From Plasmopara viticola (lineage: Eukaryota > Oomycota > Peronosporomycetes > Peronosporales > Peronosporaceae), in assembly GCA_001695595.3 (NCBI GenBank), contig MBPM02000001.1, positions 2,294,001-2,358,000 on the forward strand: 64,000 bases of DNA. The letters are read 5' to 3'. Positions 24,638 to 35,400 of this stretch are shown here, one piece after another. Numbering within the stretch: the first letter of the stretch is position 1; each line of letters starts with the position of its first letter. The notes beneath the pieces were generated by a model that worked only from the letters and a program-made list of their open reading frames with translations, ran no database searches and was not told the DNA's origin. The position numbers were made by a program, and so were the translations under genes.

Positions 24638-27600
24638 TTAATCATCGCGAGTCTTCTTCTTTTTCGATACGCGCTTCACCTTGACGACCTGGGCCGGGGC
24701 CACGTCGTGTGCAAAGAGCTTCGAGACCTCAAGTCCCGAGGTAAAAGCGTTGTTAAACATAACTCGCTGCTGAAAGGACGAGATAAAGGGGAGGAACATC
24801 GACACTATCATAATAGGTCCAAAGACAATCCAACCCACGGCACGGTCGTAAGCACGAGCTAGCGCACGGACCACAATGTGGTGGTACTGCAACCGCAAGA
24901 TGCACATTTGCATAAACCAATACACAGCCACAGACAGTAAAATTAAAATCGCAAACAAATTCGCGACTGATAAGACTGCAAGACTGAGCAAGGCCGATAA
25001 AAAGCAGCAGCACGACAGCAAAAATTTAATCTTGCGTAATTTCCGCTGCTTCATCGACATTTTTTTCGTCACGCGACTTGCAATGTAGCCACAGCAAATG
25101 AGCAAGAGAAAAATCACGATAATCAGAGCCGACAAAGCGTACGTTAGCATACTGTCGTTAGACGTAATGACTCGATTCGGTCGCTCAAAGTACGCATCGT
25201 ACATCGTATTCAAGTACATGCCAATGGCAACTAACAAGAAACGGACCTTGCGAACACCAGTGATAAAGCGGGCACCGCTAGTCGTGTGCTCAAGGTATTC
25301 CTGCTCATTGGACCACCACCCAAACCAGCTGTCAGCCGAATCGTTCGTTGTCTTGAGCCAATTTTGCCAGTCATTATAATCCTCGATAATCTTGTCCCAA
25401 TCCAGACCGCTCGGGTTGAAAAAGAACGGAGCCCACATCCAAGTTGCTGCAATAATCCACAGCGAGTACGACATAATGCCGTAATTTTGGTTGGTTGGCA
25501 ACACACAAGACTGATAGTGATCAGCATAACAACGAGTCCGCCATTCGAGGTCAGAGGGTTCAATATTATTGTAAAAGTCGGCATCTAATCGCCACGAGCA
25601 ATTGCACCACGAAAACGTGCCATAAGCGTAGAACATCAACAAGAGAAAGAAGAGCTCAACCCCACGGTAAAAGTGGCTAAATGCGTAGAATCGAAAGAGT
25701 TCGGCAAACTTTTCGTGCTTGATTGTAAAGCCACGACCCGTAGCACGATACTTTGCACCACCGTGGATCAAGGTCCGGTCAAAGTAGTGCATACGTGTGC
25801 CCATCTGAAACGTAAAGAAAATGGGGCCAAGCGTCATACAATTCCAAATCAGGTAGGTGAAACCATGTCGGAAACCCTGTTCGACACCAACGACGGCAAT
25901 GACAGGGACCACCAATAAAAAGCCAAATTGAAACGCCCACGAAGTGTTCAATGTGCCGGCAATCCCCAAACCTCCTTTTTCAAGAAAGTAGCTGTCCATG
26001 CCACTCAGAGCCATGTACACCTTGCCGTAGATGAAAAAGTAGACACCCACAACAGTCAACGATTGCGTAAAGTACCAGCCCAAGTTACCATAAAACCAAG
26101 AGTGCAGCCGGAAAAAGTCCATGCGCGAAGCCATGCGCATGGCATCCCGAGAAATCACCGCTTCACCAGCGCCTGAAGACAACTTGGCTTCAAACAGAGC
26201 GAGCTGTTGCATACCGACATCACGGCCTTTTCCCACTTGAATAAATTCTTCGTGTGAAATGCGACCGCCGCGAAGCGTAGTGTTGAAACCAGCAAAGATA
26301 TCCTCCGAAAGGTTCACACCCTTGGAAGCCTTGGCAGTCCCACCGCAGCTCATGGCAAACAATTTGTCAAAAATGTCCGGGTGGCCATAGTGTTGACGAA
26401 CGTGAAAGAGAGCGAGCATGCGTTGACCCAACGACACAAACGATAGCTCTTGAATCGACATAAAGCTGGCGAGGTTCGAGACACCACCAGTAAATACGTG
26501 CTCACGAAAGCCAATAATCGTCAGTGGACGCTTCTTAGTGCCACGGTCCATCGTCGACAAGAGATTCGGCAACTTCAGCGCCTCCTCCAGATACCCGTCT
26601 TGGTTCATATCAATACACTGCAGCAGTTCGCCTCGTGTAAAGATGATGGCGTGATTCTGGTTCTCGGGCTTACCTTCACCAAGAATCGGGTCCCCTGGGA
26701 GCTCCACGCGATAAACTTCGACAACCTTGTCATCCTGCACGCGAACCAACACGGAAAAGAACTTTGGCGGAGCATCTTTCACCTTCTTCGGCCCGTCCAC
26801 ATACGCTACGCGAAGATTCGGGTGCTTCCGCATCAAAAAGTCAATGTCCTGGGCTTGTTGCCGCTGTTCGTCCTTTTGCTTGCCGTAAATCTGGCACGTA
26901 CACACGTAGTTAAACTTGAGTGCTACCATCTCATTCAGCTTGCAGCACTTGTTGCACGAACAAGTCACTTGATGCATCGGTTCATTCTCGCCAATCTCGA
27001 GCCAATGGAGAAAGCGAATCGCTTCGGCGTTGTACATCATACCACGCACGGTACGCGCAAGCGTCTGGCCACGATAACTCGCCCACAATTGCACCTCTTC
27101 TGGGTTCTTCTTTAAGGCTTCACTCATGTCCTTGGCAGGAATACGCTCCAACAAATTCTCCCATTCAAACGGATAAATAGTCTGGAGATAGTACAGCAGC
27201 TTTATGCAGTCGTCGTTCTGAGCCGTCAAGTCCTTGATCGAGTACATGACAATTTCGTTATAGTAAGGTGTCGACACGGTCAGCGAGCGAATTTTGCGAA
27301 TCGGCTTTGCCTCTGGCATGTCCATGAAAAGCGAGTTGGCAAAGAATCGTAAGCGACGACGCCCCTCTTCGGAACGGGGTTCAGCATCAAAATTATCGAC
27401 CGTCAAGAGCTGGTACGCACGCGACACAATATCAAGAGCAGCTTCATCATTCACAATCTTTTGCAGCTGGAGACTAGCATAGTATTGCGAGTCACCGGGA
27501 AAAAAGAACGAATTGGGCTTTAACGGCGTGTCGTTGAGCATCTGCACCAAATTATCTTGCTTTGCCAACACCATCTTGAGGCAATTAATCACCGATTCCA

Positions 27601-30600
27601 CAGAGTCAATGACCTTGTACAGCGCACGCTGAAACTTAATGCTCGACTCCGTTGATTTCTTGGGCACCTCGAGAATAGACTTCATCAATTCAGCAGCCGC
27701 AGCACGACACAGGTAGAGATTGTCCAGTTTCAAGCCCTTGAGAATCTGCTGGTGCGACGCCATTTCTTCAATAAAATTGTAGCATTCGTCCAATTCCTTG
27801 TGCTCATCACCAAGCAAAATGCGCAAAACTTGCGACGAAAACTTATACGATCCCAAAATTGATTCCACGCGCAAATCGTCTTTCGTCAGACGCTCACGCA
27901 TGGTCGTTTCAATCTTCTGGAGAACCTTGTCCTTCTTCTTCTTATCCGACTTGAGCTTCTCGTACAGCGCAGAGCACTCGAGGACAATGTCAATCGACTC
28001 GTCAAGCTTCCCCGCCGTCAAAAACGCCGGCGGGTACAGCTTGCGGCCGACCGTATCCTTCGAATCAATCAAATAGCTCAAAACATTAAGCTCGCGGTCG
28101 CTAATGACGTCCGATTCCCGAAGACTCGTCAAGCACCGGTTCCAAGCCATAGCAAATGGAATCGTGCGTTCAAACTCCGCTCCCGACACACCCGTGATGG
28201 AGCCAATGTTCGAGGAGCGGCTCGACTGCGACGACATGTCTTCGTCGGTACCGTTCGGGGTCTTGAGCTCGCTATAAACATCATCGTCGTCCCGATGGTC
28301 CAACAGACTCGAATACTTTTGCGCCTTCACCGTCAACGGCTGGGCGCCCTGTGACATTGAAATGCGCTCAAAACGCCGCAACGGCATCGCCATCTCATCC
28401 TTGTCATTCTGACTCTTCTTATTCTTCTTCTTCTTCGTCTTCTTTGCCTTCTCCTCGACAATGTTGGGTACCATCTTGTGATTAAACACGCCTGGAATCG
28501 ACTTGAACGTCAACCGCAAAATCCGAAACGATCGTAGTTCTCCAATGCGCAGGTTAAACCCAGCAAACGAGCCGTAAATGACCGACAGCACCGAGTAGAA
28601 AATCTGCGCGTCGTAGAGGAAAACCATCCACGCTGGAATCCATAAAAAGAGAATGTAGAGGATATTGTGGTACGTGATTTGCAGCATAAAGTGCGAATAC
28701 TGGAGGTAATCCGACGACTTGGCCGAGTACACAAGCAACGTCGTTTCCACCAGCGTCTTGACGACAAACTGATAGTCAAAAATCAATTTCACCAGGTACA
28801 GCACAATCCAAAAGCACGTGTACCGACAATACGTTTTCATGGGCACAGGCATCGAACGACCGACAAAGCCCATGCCAATGCCGGAAAAGAACCGGTTCTG
28901 CAGCTCGCACACGCACACCAGACCAATCATGGCAATGCCAGCAATCAAGGCCATGGCGCCTTGATCCGCGCGACTTGTATCAATCAATCCCAAAATCATA
29001 TCCATCAACCGCGTCGGGTTCTTCGACAAACTTGTCAAATCAATCTGGCACATGCCACAATTGAGCAACCCGTCGCCTTCGTCGTCCAAGACGCTCTTCA
29101 CTTGCGTAAACCACGCGGGTGCACACATGCTCTGGTCGTACGCGACCGAAGCCACCGAGCCTTCCGTCGACACTTCCTCCGCCTCGCCCGTGCTCCCAAA
29201 ACAATCGTCAATCAAATCGTGGTAGCACTTGCAGCGTCCAACCGTCTTTTCCACACACGTCGTAAAGGGCACAATCTGCAACAGCTCTTTGAAATCTTGG
29301 GGCAACGTCCCAAACGTGTCTGCCGCAGACGAAAAGTATTGCACCCCCAAGCACGTGGCGAGTTTTGCATACAAACACTGCGGGTCGGCGCCACTCTCCG
29401 TGTCAATGTCGTCCGACAACGTGTCGTCCGTATTCTCGACCGGCGCCCCCGGGGGCGCCGCATACTTCTTGCCCAAAATCTCCAAGACGCCCGAGGCCGA
29501 CGACGGTTGCACGTCTTCGCCATACATAATGGCCGAGTCTGGGCACAAGAGCACCATGTTGATCGAAAAGCCCAAGGTCGCGAGGAACAAGGCGCAATTG
29601 ACGAAAAAGATGCGACGAAACGAAATGATGGCCCGGAGCCAGCTCCGCGTCTCATTGTACGTCTTCTTCACGACTTTTGGCCGCCCCTTCTTATCGGCCT
29701 CGGTAAAGGCCGCGCCAATGTTAGTGTAATCGTACTTGAGGCACTTTTTCGTCCAGAAAAATTCATTAAAATCGTCATAATTCCGAATTTCTCGATGCGG
29801 GGCCCGGGCGCCTTTGCTCGTCTTCTTGGCATTGTCCCGACGCAATTCCACGTACATGGGCGTAATGGTCGTGGCCAAAAACGTCCCCGGCTCTTCATTG
29901 GCACCACTGGCAACTTTTGGCAACATCGTGTGCAACAAAAAGCACAGACACTCGGGCATTTGCCGCAAATTCGCCGCTTCGCCCCAAATGAGAAAAAATA
30001 GGACAATGTCCACCAGCGGGTCACTCGAGAATTTCGGTTTTTGCGACACAAATTTGCACCATTTGCTGTAATTGGTAAACACACGGTCGTGCAGCCGTGC
30101 GACGCCCTTGTGGGCCAAATCCAATTCCAGTTGCGGATCGCGTTGCCGCAAATAGTCGTCGAGCGTCTCGGTATCGTCCACCTTCTTCTTCTTCTTCGTC
30201 TTCTTGCCGTCGTCCTGCCCACTCTGTTCCTTAAAGTTCGTCAGCAAGAGCAACAAATGTTCCTTTTGGTTCATCACATTGCCTTCTTGAAACCCAAACG
30301 AACGTTTCAACGTTTCGCAAATGTCACCCAATTGCGGCGAATTGTTCAAGAGCTGGAGCACGGGGACGTACACGTCGGGCAAGCGCTCCATCTCGAGAAT
30401 GTTGTGCTTCATGACGTTGCGTCCCTTTGGTCCCGTCCCGACAATGCTCTTGGCCCGTTGGCTCTTAATCATCTTGACGTACCGCAACATCTTGTTATTC
30501 AGCCGTTCCGCGGCATCCTTCTCTTCCGCCGACTGGTACCGAAGACTGAGGGCTTGCTCCATCAAATCCACGGCACGCGTGAGCTTCCGCTCGGCTTCCG

Positions 30601-30757
30601 CGACATTGGGCGGCGAGGCGTTTTGCATGGCCACGCCGGCGTTCACCAGACTCATGGCTTCGTCACACAAGTGCCGCTGCATCTCGAGCGCCTCCGTCAT
30701 GAGACTCCCCGAGCTTCCTTCACGCTCGCTGCCAATGCCATTGCCCCGGCGGTTCAT
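24638..30757 (-). CDS. 1,3-beta-glucan (callose-type) synthase 1, FKS family
   Basis: A single exon of 2039 residues. I take the ATG at 30757 although the frame stays open to 30904. The paralogue starts at the equivalent place, and an initiator-like element lies at 30783-30800, inside the longer frame. Residues about 28-105 resemble an MIT-type helical bundle. A FKS1 domain-1 block follows (IVLFFLIWGEAANLRQMPE), then membrane helices (about 380-730) and the cytosolic glucan synthase core (about 1135-1550). The core contains RFFANSLFMDMP, WASYRGQTLARTVRGMMYN, DMNQDGYLEEALKLPNLL and GKGRDVGMQQLALFEAK. A second membrane cluster (about 1555-2010) includes KYRATGRGFTIKHEKFAEL. The product is expected to polymerise UDP-glucose into wall or callose-like 1,3-beta-glucan at the plasma membrane. 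The C-terminus ends in a Lys-rich tail (VKVKRVSKKKKTRDD). It lies in tandem with, and downstream of, synthase 2. Confidence 0.92.
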   Translation of the reverse strand: MNRRGNGIGSEREGSSGSLMTEALEMQRHLCDEAMSLVNAGVAMQNASPPNVAEAERKLTRAVDLMEQALSLRYQSAEEKDAAERLNNKMLRYVKMIKSQRAKSIVGTGPKGRNVMKHNILEMERLPDVYVPVLQLLNNSPQLGDICETLKRSFGFQEGNVMNQKEHLLLLLTNFKEQSGQDDGKKTKKKKKVDDTETLDDYLRQRDPQLELDLAHKGVARLHDRVFTNYSKWCKFVSQKPKFSSDPLVDIVLFFLIWGEAANLRQMPECLCFLLHTMLPKVASGANEEPGTFLATTITPMYVELRRDNAKKTSKGARAPHREIRNYDDFNEFFWTKKCLKYDYTNIGAAFTEADKKGRPKVVKKTYNETRSWLRAIISFRRIFFVNCALFLATLGFSINMVLLCPDSAIMYGEDVQPSSASGVLEILGKKYAAPPGAPVENTDDTLSDDIDTESGADPQCLYAKLATCLGVQYFSSAADTFGTLPQDFKELLQIVPFTTCVEKTVGRCKCYHDLIDDCFGSTGEAEEVSTEGSVASVAYDQSMCAPAWFTQVKSVLDDEGDGLLNCGMCQIDLTSLSKNPTRLMDMILGLIDTSRADQGAMALIAGIAMIGLVCVCELQNRFFSGIGMGFVGRSMPVPMKTYCRYTCFWIVLYLVKLIFDYQFVVKTLVETTLLVYSAKSSDYLQYSHFMLQITYHNILYILFLWIPAWMVFLYDAQIFYSVLSVIYGSFAGFNLRIGELRSFRILRLTFKSIPGVFNHKMVPNIVEEKAKKTKKKKNKKSQNDKDEMAMPLRRFERISMSQGAQPLTVKAQKYSSLLDHRDDDDVYSELKTPNGTDEDMSSQSSRSSNIGSITGVSGAEFERTIPFAMAWNRCLTSLRESDVISDRELNVLSYLIDSKDTVGRKLYPPAFLTAGKLDESIDIVLECSALYEKLKSDKKKKDKVLQKIETTMRERLTKDDLRVESILGSYKFSSQVLRILLGDEHKELDECYNFIEEMASHQQILKGLKLDNLYLCRAAAAELMKSILEVPKKSTESSIKFQRALYKVIDSVESVINCLKMVLAKQDNLVQMLNDTPLKPNSFFFPGDSQYYASLQLQKIVNDEAALDIVSRAYQLLTVDNFDAEPRSEEGRRRLRFFANSLFMDMPEAKPIRKIRSLTVSTPYYNEIVMYSIKDLTAQNDDCIKLLYYLQTIYPFEWENLLERIPAKDMSEALKKNPEEVQLWASYRGQTLARTVRGMMYNAEAIRFLHWLEIGENEPMHQVTCSCNKCCKLNEMVALKFNYVCTCQIYGKQKDEQRQQAQDIDFLMRKHPNLRVAYVDGPKKVKDAPPKFFSVLVRVQDDKVVEVYRVELPGDPILGEGKPENQNHAIIFTRGELLQCIDMNQDGYLEEALKLPNLLSTMDRGTKKRPLTIIGFREHVFTGGVSNLASFMSIQELSFVSLGQRMLALFHVRQHYGHPDIFDKLFAMSCGGTAKASKGVNLSEDIFAGFNTTLRGGRISHEEFIQVGKGRDVGMQQLALFEAKLSSGAGEAVISRDAMRMASRMDFFRLHSWFYGNLGWYFTQSLTVVGVYFFIYGKVYMALSGMDSYFLEKGGLGIAGTLNTSWAFQFGFLLVVPVIAVVGVEQGFRHGFTYLIWNCMTLGPIFFTFQMGTRMHYFDRTLIHGGAKYRATGRGFTIKHEKFAELFRFYAFSHFYRGVELFFLLLMFYAYGTFSWCNCSWRLDADFYNNIEPSDLEWRTRCYADHYQSCVLPTNQNYGIMSYSLWIIAATWMWAPFFFNPSGLDWDKIIEDYNDWQNWLKTTNDSADSWFGWWSNEQEYLEHTTSGARFITGVRKVRFLLVAIGMYLNTMYDAYFERPNRVITSNDSMLTYALSALIIVIFLLLICCGYIASRVTKKMSMKQRKLRKIKFLLSCCCFLSALLSLAVLSVANLFAILILLSVAVYWFMQMCILRLQYHHIVVRALARAYDRAVGWIVFGPIMIVSMFLPFISSFQQRVMFNNAFTSGLEVSKLFAHDVAPAQVVKVKRVSKKKKTRDD

Positions 30758-30782
30758 TCCTGTCCACGCAACACGAGCAATC

Positions 30783-30800
30783 GGGTTTGGGAAATGATGG
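30783..30800 (-). promoter_or_regulatory. Initiator-like element of glucan synthase 1
   Basis: On the minus strand this reads CCATCATTTCCCAAACCC. It resembles the oomycete initiator (YTCANTYY) followed by the flanking promoter element (CA-A/T-TTT type), 26-43 bp before the chosen ATG at 30757. It supports that start over the longer open frame. The match is by eye. Confidence 0.45.
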
Positions 30801-32431
30801 CAGAGAAATTCTAATGTCGCCAGAAATTTGCCTTTTCCACGGGAGGCTCGGGAAACGCCCTCACGCAAAAGCCAGCCTGCTGATACCCGTCCCCTAGATA
30901 GCAAGCGGCCATAAACGCTGCGGTTTGCTACTGGCGATCGCTAAAAATGTGGACAGCCCCGACTGCTTTTAGAAAAAAAGGGACCGAAATAAGAGTGTAT
31001 TTATTTTTAGAGGCCAATTGCTAGGGTTAGGGAGCAAAGACTGACCACTTTTGCTTACGCAATAGATGGCGACAGGAGCTACATGGGATATCTTAGTAAG
31101 AACAGGGAGGTACAAGAGAACATCGAACCATCAGCGGGCGAAAGGTAACCATACTGAATGTGAAAGGTACCTGACAGCGTGGACACGTGCAGGCCTTAGA
31201 CGTAGCGTGTTGCGAAGTAGACAGTTGGACATGGCAGCTTTTAGAACTCCATTGTTCAATCGTACAAGCTCATTGCCTCCTTGCCTGTGTGGTTTAGGTT
31301 AGCTTCCACCGTGTTGGACATCATGACAGTCGAATGATTACGCACACACACCACTTGCAACCAAGCAACCTTGCACAATGAACCGTTTTAAAAAAATGCA
31401 TGCCTGTACATAGTGTACGTCAACGTGTGCTGATGAGACCAAGTATCGAGCGTACGTCTCAATCATGGAGACAATAAGGCGACTGATTAATATATTTATT
31501 TGAAAACAAGAGCTACAAGCGTCATTGTTTATGCGGAAATTGCCCGAAACTGTGTGGGAGTGAAGCGAACGAGACGCAGTTATAAGTTGATACACTACTG
31601 CTAGATTTTCAGTTGAGTAAATGAAAAGGCATTAAAAAGATCGCTTATGACAACTGCAAAAACTCCATAGCTAGTTATCGTTTGCTGCATCTACTATGAC
31701 GGACCTTTCTCGTAATCTTGTCACCTTAAGTTAGCTTGCATGCTTACATACCTTAACAAGCACATTTATAGCACAAGCGACGACCTCACTCATTTTAATT
31801 ATAAATACCCATCTGACCGCAAATTCCTTACTTGACAGAGTATTTGACCGATGTCACGACTTTTGGTAAAAATCAGATATCATTATCTTCTCAATACATA
31901 TAGCTAAATTTAAGCACGCATTCAAAATAATGCCATCCGGCTAGTGAAACAGTAAGAAAAGACACCAGCCGCCATTTTGATGGAATTTTCTTCAAATCAA
32001 AGTGTAGCCAACAAAAAGACGCGTGAGTTGAGACAAGCTCATAGGCGTAATCGAATCCTTATACAAAATACAACATCTACCCAAAATTTGCCTAGGAAAT
32101 ACCCCTTCCGACCTGTAACGGACGGACCTTGTTGCAGTGTCATTGCTTTGCAATGGCAATGGATCCTTTGCCATAATGTAACAAATGTAGACGCAGGATT
32201 CGAGGCAGTTTTTCGGCCCTGTGCCTGTCTTAAAACGCACGTTCACTTTAAAGATATTAATTATGCATATTTAGCGCCCTTGAGGCGTGTACTGATTTAC
32301 TGGATACAGCATGCGTACAAAAAGCATCATGGAAGAAGAAATCGAAATCGATGAATCCAGGAATGCTTGTCTTGTGTGCGCGGTAGGACGGTCTACAACC
32401 CATGGGATCAGGGCTCTACGATTTGCTCCAT
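30801..32431. other. Spacer between the two glucan synthases
   Basis: About 1.6 kb between the stop of synthase 2 and the start of synthase 1, both on the minus strand. Open frames at 31066-31302, 31338-31595 and 31977-32354 have no recognisable domains. It presumably contains the 3' UTR of synthase 2 and the upstream region of synthase 1. Confidence 0.5.
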
Positions 32432-35400
32432 CTAGTCACTTCGCTTCTTTTTCTTGGCCACACGCTTGACTTTGACAATCTTACTCTTGGACGATGCGGC
32501 CTCGTTCGCGAAAAGCTTCGACACTTCGAGACCCGACGTGAAGGCACTGTTAAACATGACACGCTGCTGGAACGACGAGAGGAATGGCAGGAACATAGCA
32601 ATGAAGAGCACGGGACCAAAGATGATCCAGCCCACCCACCGGTCGTACGTTCGCGCCATCGCACGCACAACAACGTGATTTGTCTGGTTGCGGTATATAC
32701 AGAGCTGCAGAAACCAGTACGCAGCAATCAATATGATGACAGAAATTTCTATCAAATTCACGAGCGAAACAATGAGGAGACTCGCACAAGCCACAAGGAG
32801 GCCGCAGCACGACAAAATAAACTTCATCTTGCGCAGCTTTTTCTGCTTGAACGTCAATTTCTTCTTCACACGGCTCGCAATGTAGCCACAACACAGCAGC
32901 AATAGGACCATAAAGAACATGGCACCTGCAAGTGCATACGAGATCATCGAGGTCTTGTCAATTTTTAAGTCACGGTCCTCGTAGTACGTCTTGTACGCCA
33001 GCTGGAGGTACATGCCATACGCGACAAAAAAGAAGCGCATCTTACGAATAATGGATGCAATACGTGAGCCTTTGGACGAGTGCTCCAAATACTCGACTTC
33101 ATTTGACCACCAACCCGACCAACTTCCAGCCGAATCGTTCGTGGTCTTAAGCCAGTTTTGCCAGTCATTATAGTCTTCAATGAGCTTGTCCCAATCAAAG
33201 CCACTTGGATTGAAAAAGAACGGCGCCCACAACCACGTCGCTGCAATGATCCACAGCGAGTACGACATCACACCATAATTCTGGTTGGTCGGTTCGACGC
33301 ACGTTTGGTAGTAATTGGCATAGCATCGCGTGTTCCAGTCGTTGTCCGAAGGCTTAAAGTAGTTGTAGAACTCAGCATCCTGAGTCCAAGAACAATTGCA
33401 CCACGAGAACGTTCCGTAGGCACGGAACAAGATTAGCAAAAAGATGAGCTCGACAGCACGGTAAAAGTGACTGAATGCGTAAAAGCGGTACAGTTCAGCA
33501 AACCTTTCGTGTTTGATTGTAAACCCACGACCCGTAGCGCGATACTTAGCACCACCGTGGAGCAACGTGCGATCAAAGTAATGCATACGTGTGCCCATCT
33601 GGAACGTGAAAAATAGTGGACCGAGCGTCATGATGTTCCACATTAAATACGTGACACCGTGACGGAAACCTTGCTCCACACCCACGACGGCAATGACAGG
33701 CACGACAAGCAAGAAGCCAAATTGGACGGCCCACGAAGTGTTCAATGTGCCACCAATACCAAGGCCACCCTTCTCAAGAAAAAAGCTGTCCATGCCACTC
33801 AGAGCCATGTACACTTTACCATAGATAAAGAAAAATACGCCCACGACTGTCATTGTCTGGGTGAAGTACCAACCCAAGTTACCATAAAACCAAGAGTGCA
33901 GACGGAAAAAGTCCAAGCGCGTCGCCATGCGCATTGCATCGCGAGATATCACACACTCACCGGCACCGGAAGACAGCTTAGCTTCGAACAAGACAAGCTG
34001 TTGCATACCAACATCACGACCCTTACCCACTTGAATAAATTCTTCGTGAGAGATGCGACCGCCACGAAGCGTGCTATTAAAACCCGCAAAAATATCTTCG
34101 GAAAGATTTACACCCTTCGAAGCCTTAGCAGTACCACCACAGCCCATTGCAAACAATTTATCAAAGATATCAGGGTGACCGTAGTGCTGACGAACATGGT
34201 TCTGAGCCAGCATACGCTGGCCCAATGACACAAATGACAATTCTTGGATAGACATAAAACTGGCAAGGTTAGACACACCACCCGTGAACACGTGCTCACG
34301 AAAGCCAATAATTGTAAGAGGACACTTGGCAGTTTCCGAGTCTTTTGTCGATAAGAGGTTCGGCATCTTCAATGCCTCTTCAAGGTATCCGTCCTGGTTC
34401 ATATCGATACACTGTAGCAGCTCACCACGCGAAAAAATGATGGCGTGGTTTTGGTTCTCGGGCTTACCTTCACCGACGATGGGATTACCCGGTAGCTCCA
34501 CACGGTACACCTCGGCAATGTTTTGGCCATCAGCACGAATTAAGACCGAAAAGAACTTGGGAGGGCCTTCTTTCATCTTCTTAGGACCATCCACATACGC
34601 AACACGCAAGCTCGGGTGTTTCCGGAGAAGAAATTCGAGATCAGCAGCTTGTTGACGCTGCTCGTCCTTCTGCTTACCATAGATCTGGCATGTGCACACG
34701 TAATTGAACTTGAGGGCGACCATTTCATCCAGACGCTTACACTTGTTGCACGGACAGCCATACTGATGCATTACCTCGTTCTCACAAATTTCCAGCCAAT
34801 GCAAAAAGCGAATGGCATCCTCGTTGTACATCATACCACGTACGGTACGAGCAAGAGTCTGACCGCGATAACTCGCCCAGGACTGAACTTCCTCCGGATA
34901 CTTCTTCAAAGCTTCCTCCATGTCCTTCGCTTGAAGGCGCTCCAGCAAATTTTCCCACTCAAATGGGTAGATAGTCTTCAAGTAGTACAGAAGCTTGATA
35001 CTGTCATCGTTTTGCGCAGTCAAATCTTTGATTGAGTACATGACAATTTCACTATAGTACGGCGTTGACACCGTCAATGAACGGATCTTGCGAATTGGCT
35101 TGGCATCCGGCATGTCCATAAACAAAGAATTGGCAAAAAAGCGCAAACGACGTCGTCCCTCGTCTGAACGCGGTTCGGCATCAAAGTTGTCAACTGTCAA
35201 GAGCTGGTACGCACGCGAGACAATGTCCAATGCTGCCTCCGAGTTCACAAGACGTTGCAACTGGATGTTTGCGTACTGCTGCGCATCACCTGGGAAAAAG
35301 AACGAGCTTTGCTTAAGGGGAGTGTTTGTCAGGATCTGCACCAAATTCTCCTGCTTAGCAAGAATCTTCTTCATGCAGCCTAGCACAGTCTCAACGCAAT

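Noticed and set aside
28667..30001. A 444-codon open frame on the plus strand
   Set aside because: It lies entirely antisense to the conserved coding sequence of glucan synthase 1 and is Arg/His-rich, as expected of a shadow frame; no domain is visible.
30758..30904. N-terminal extension of glucan synthase 1 to 30904
   Set aside because: The extra 49 residues have no counterpart in the paralogue and overlap an initiator-like element at 30783-30800.
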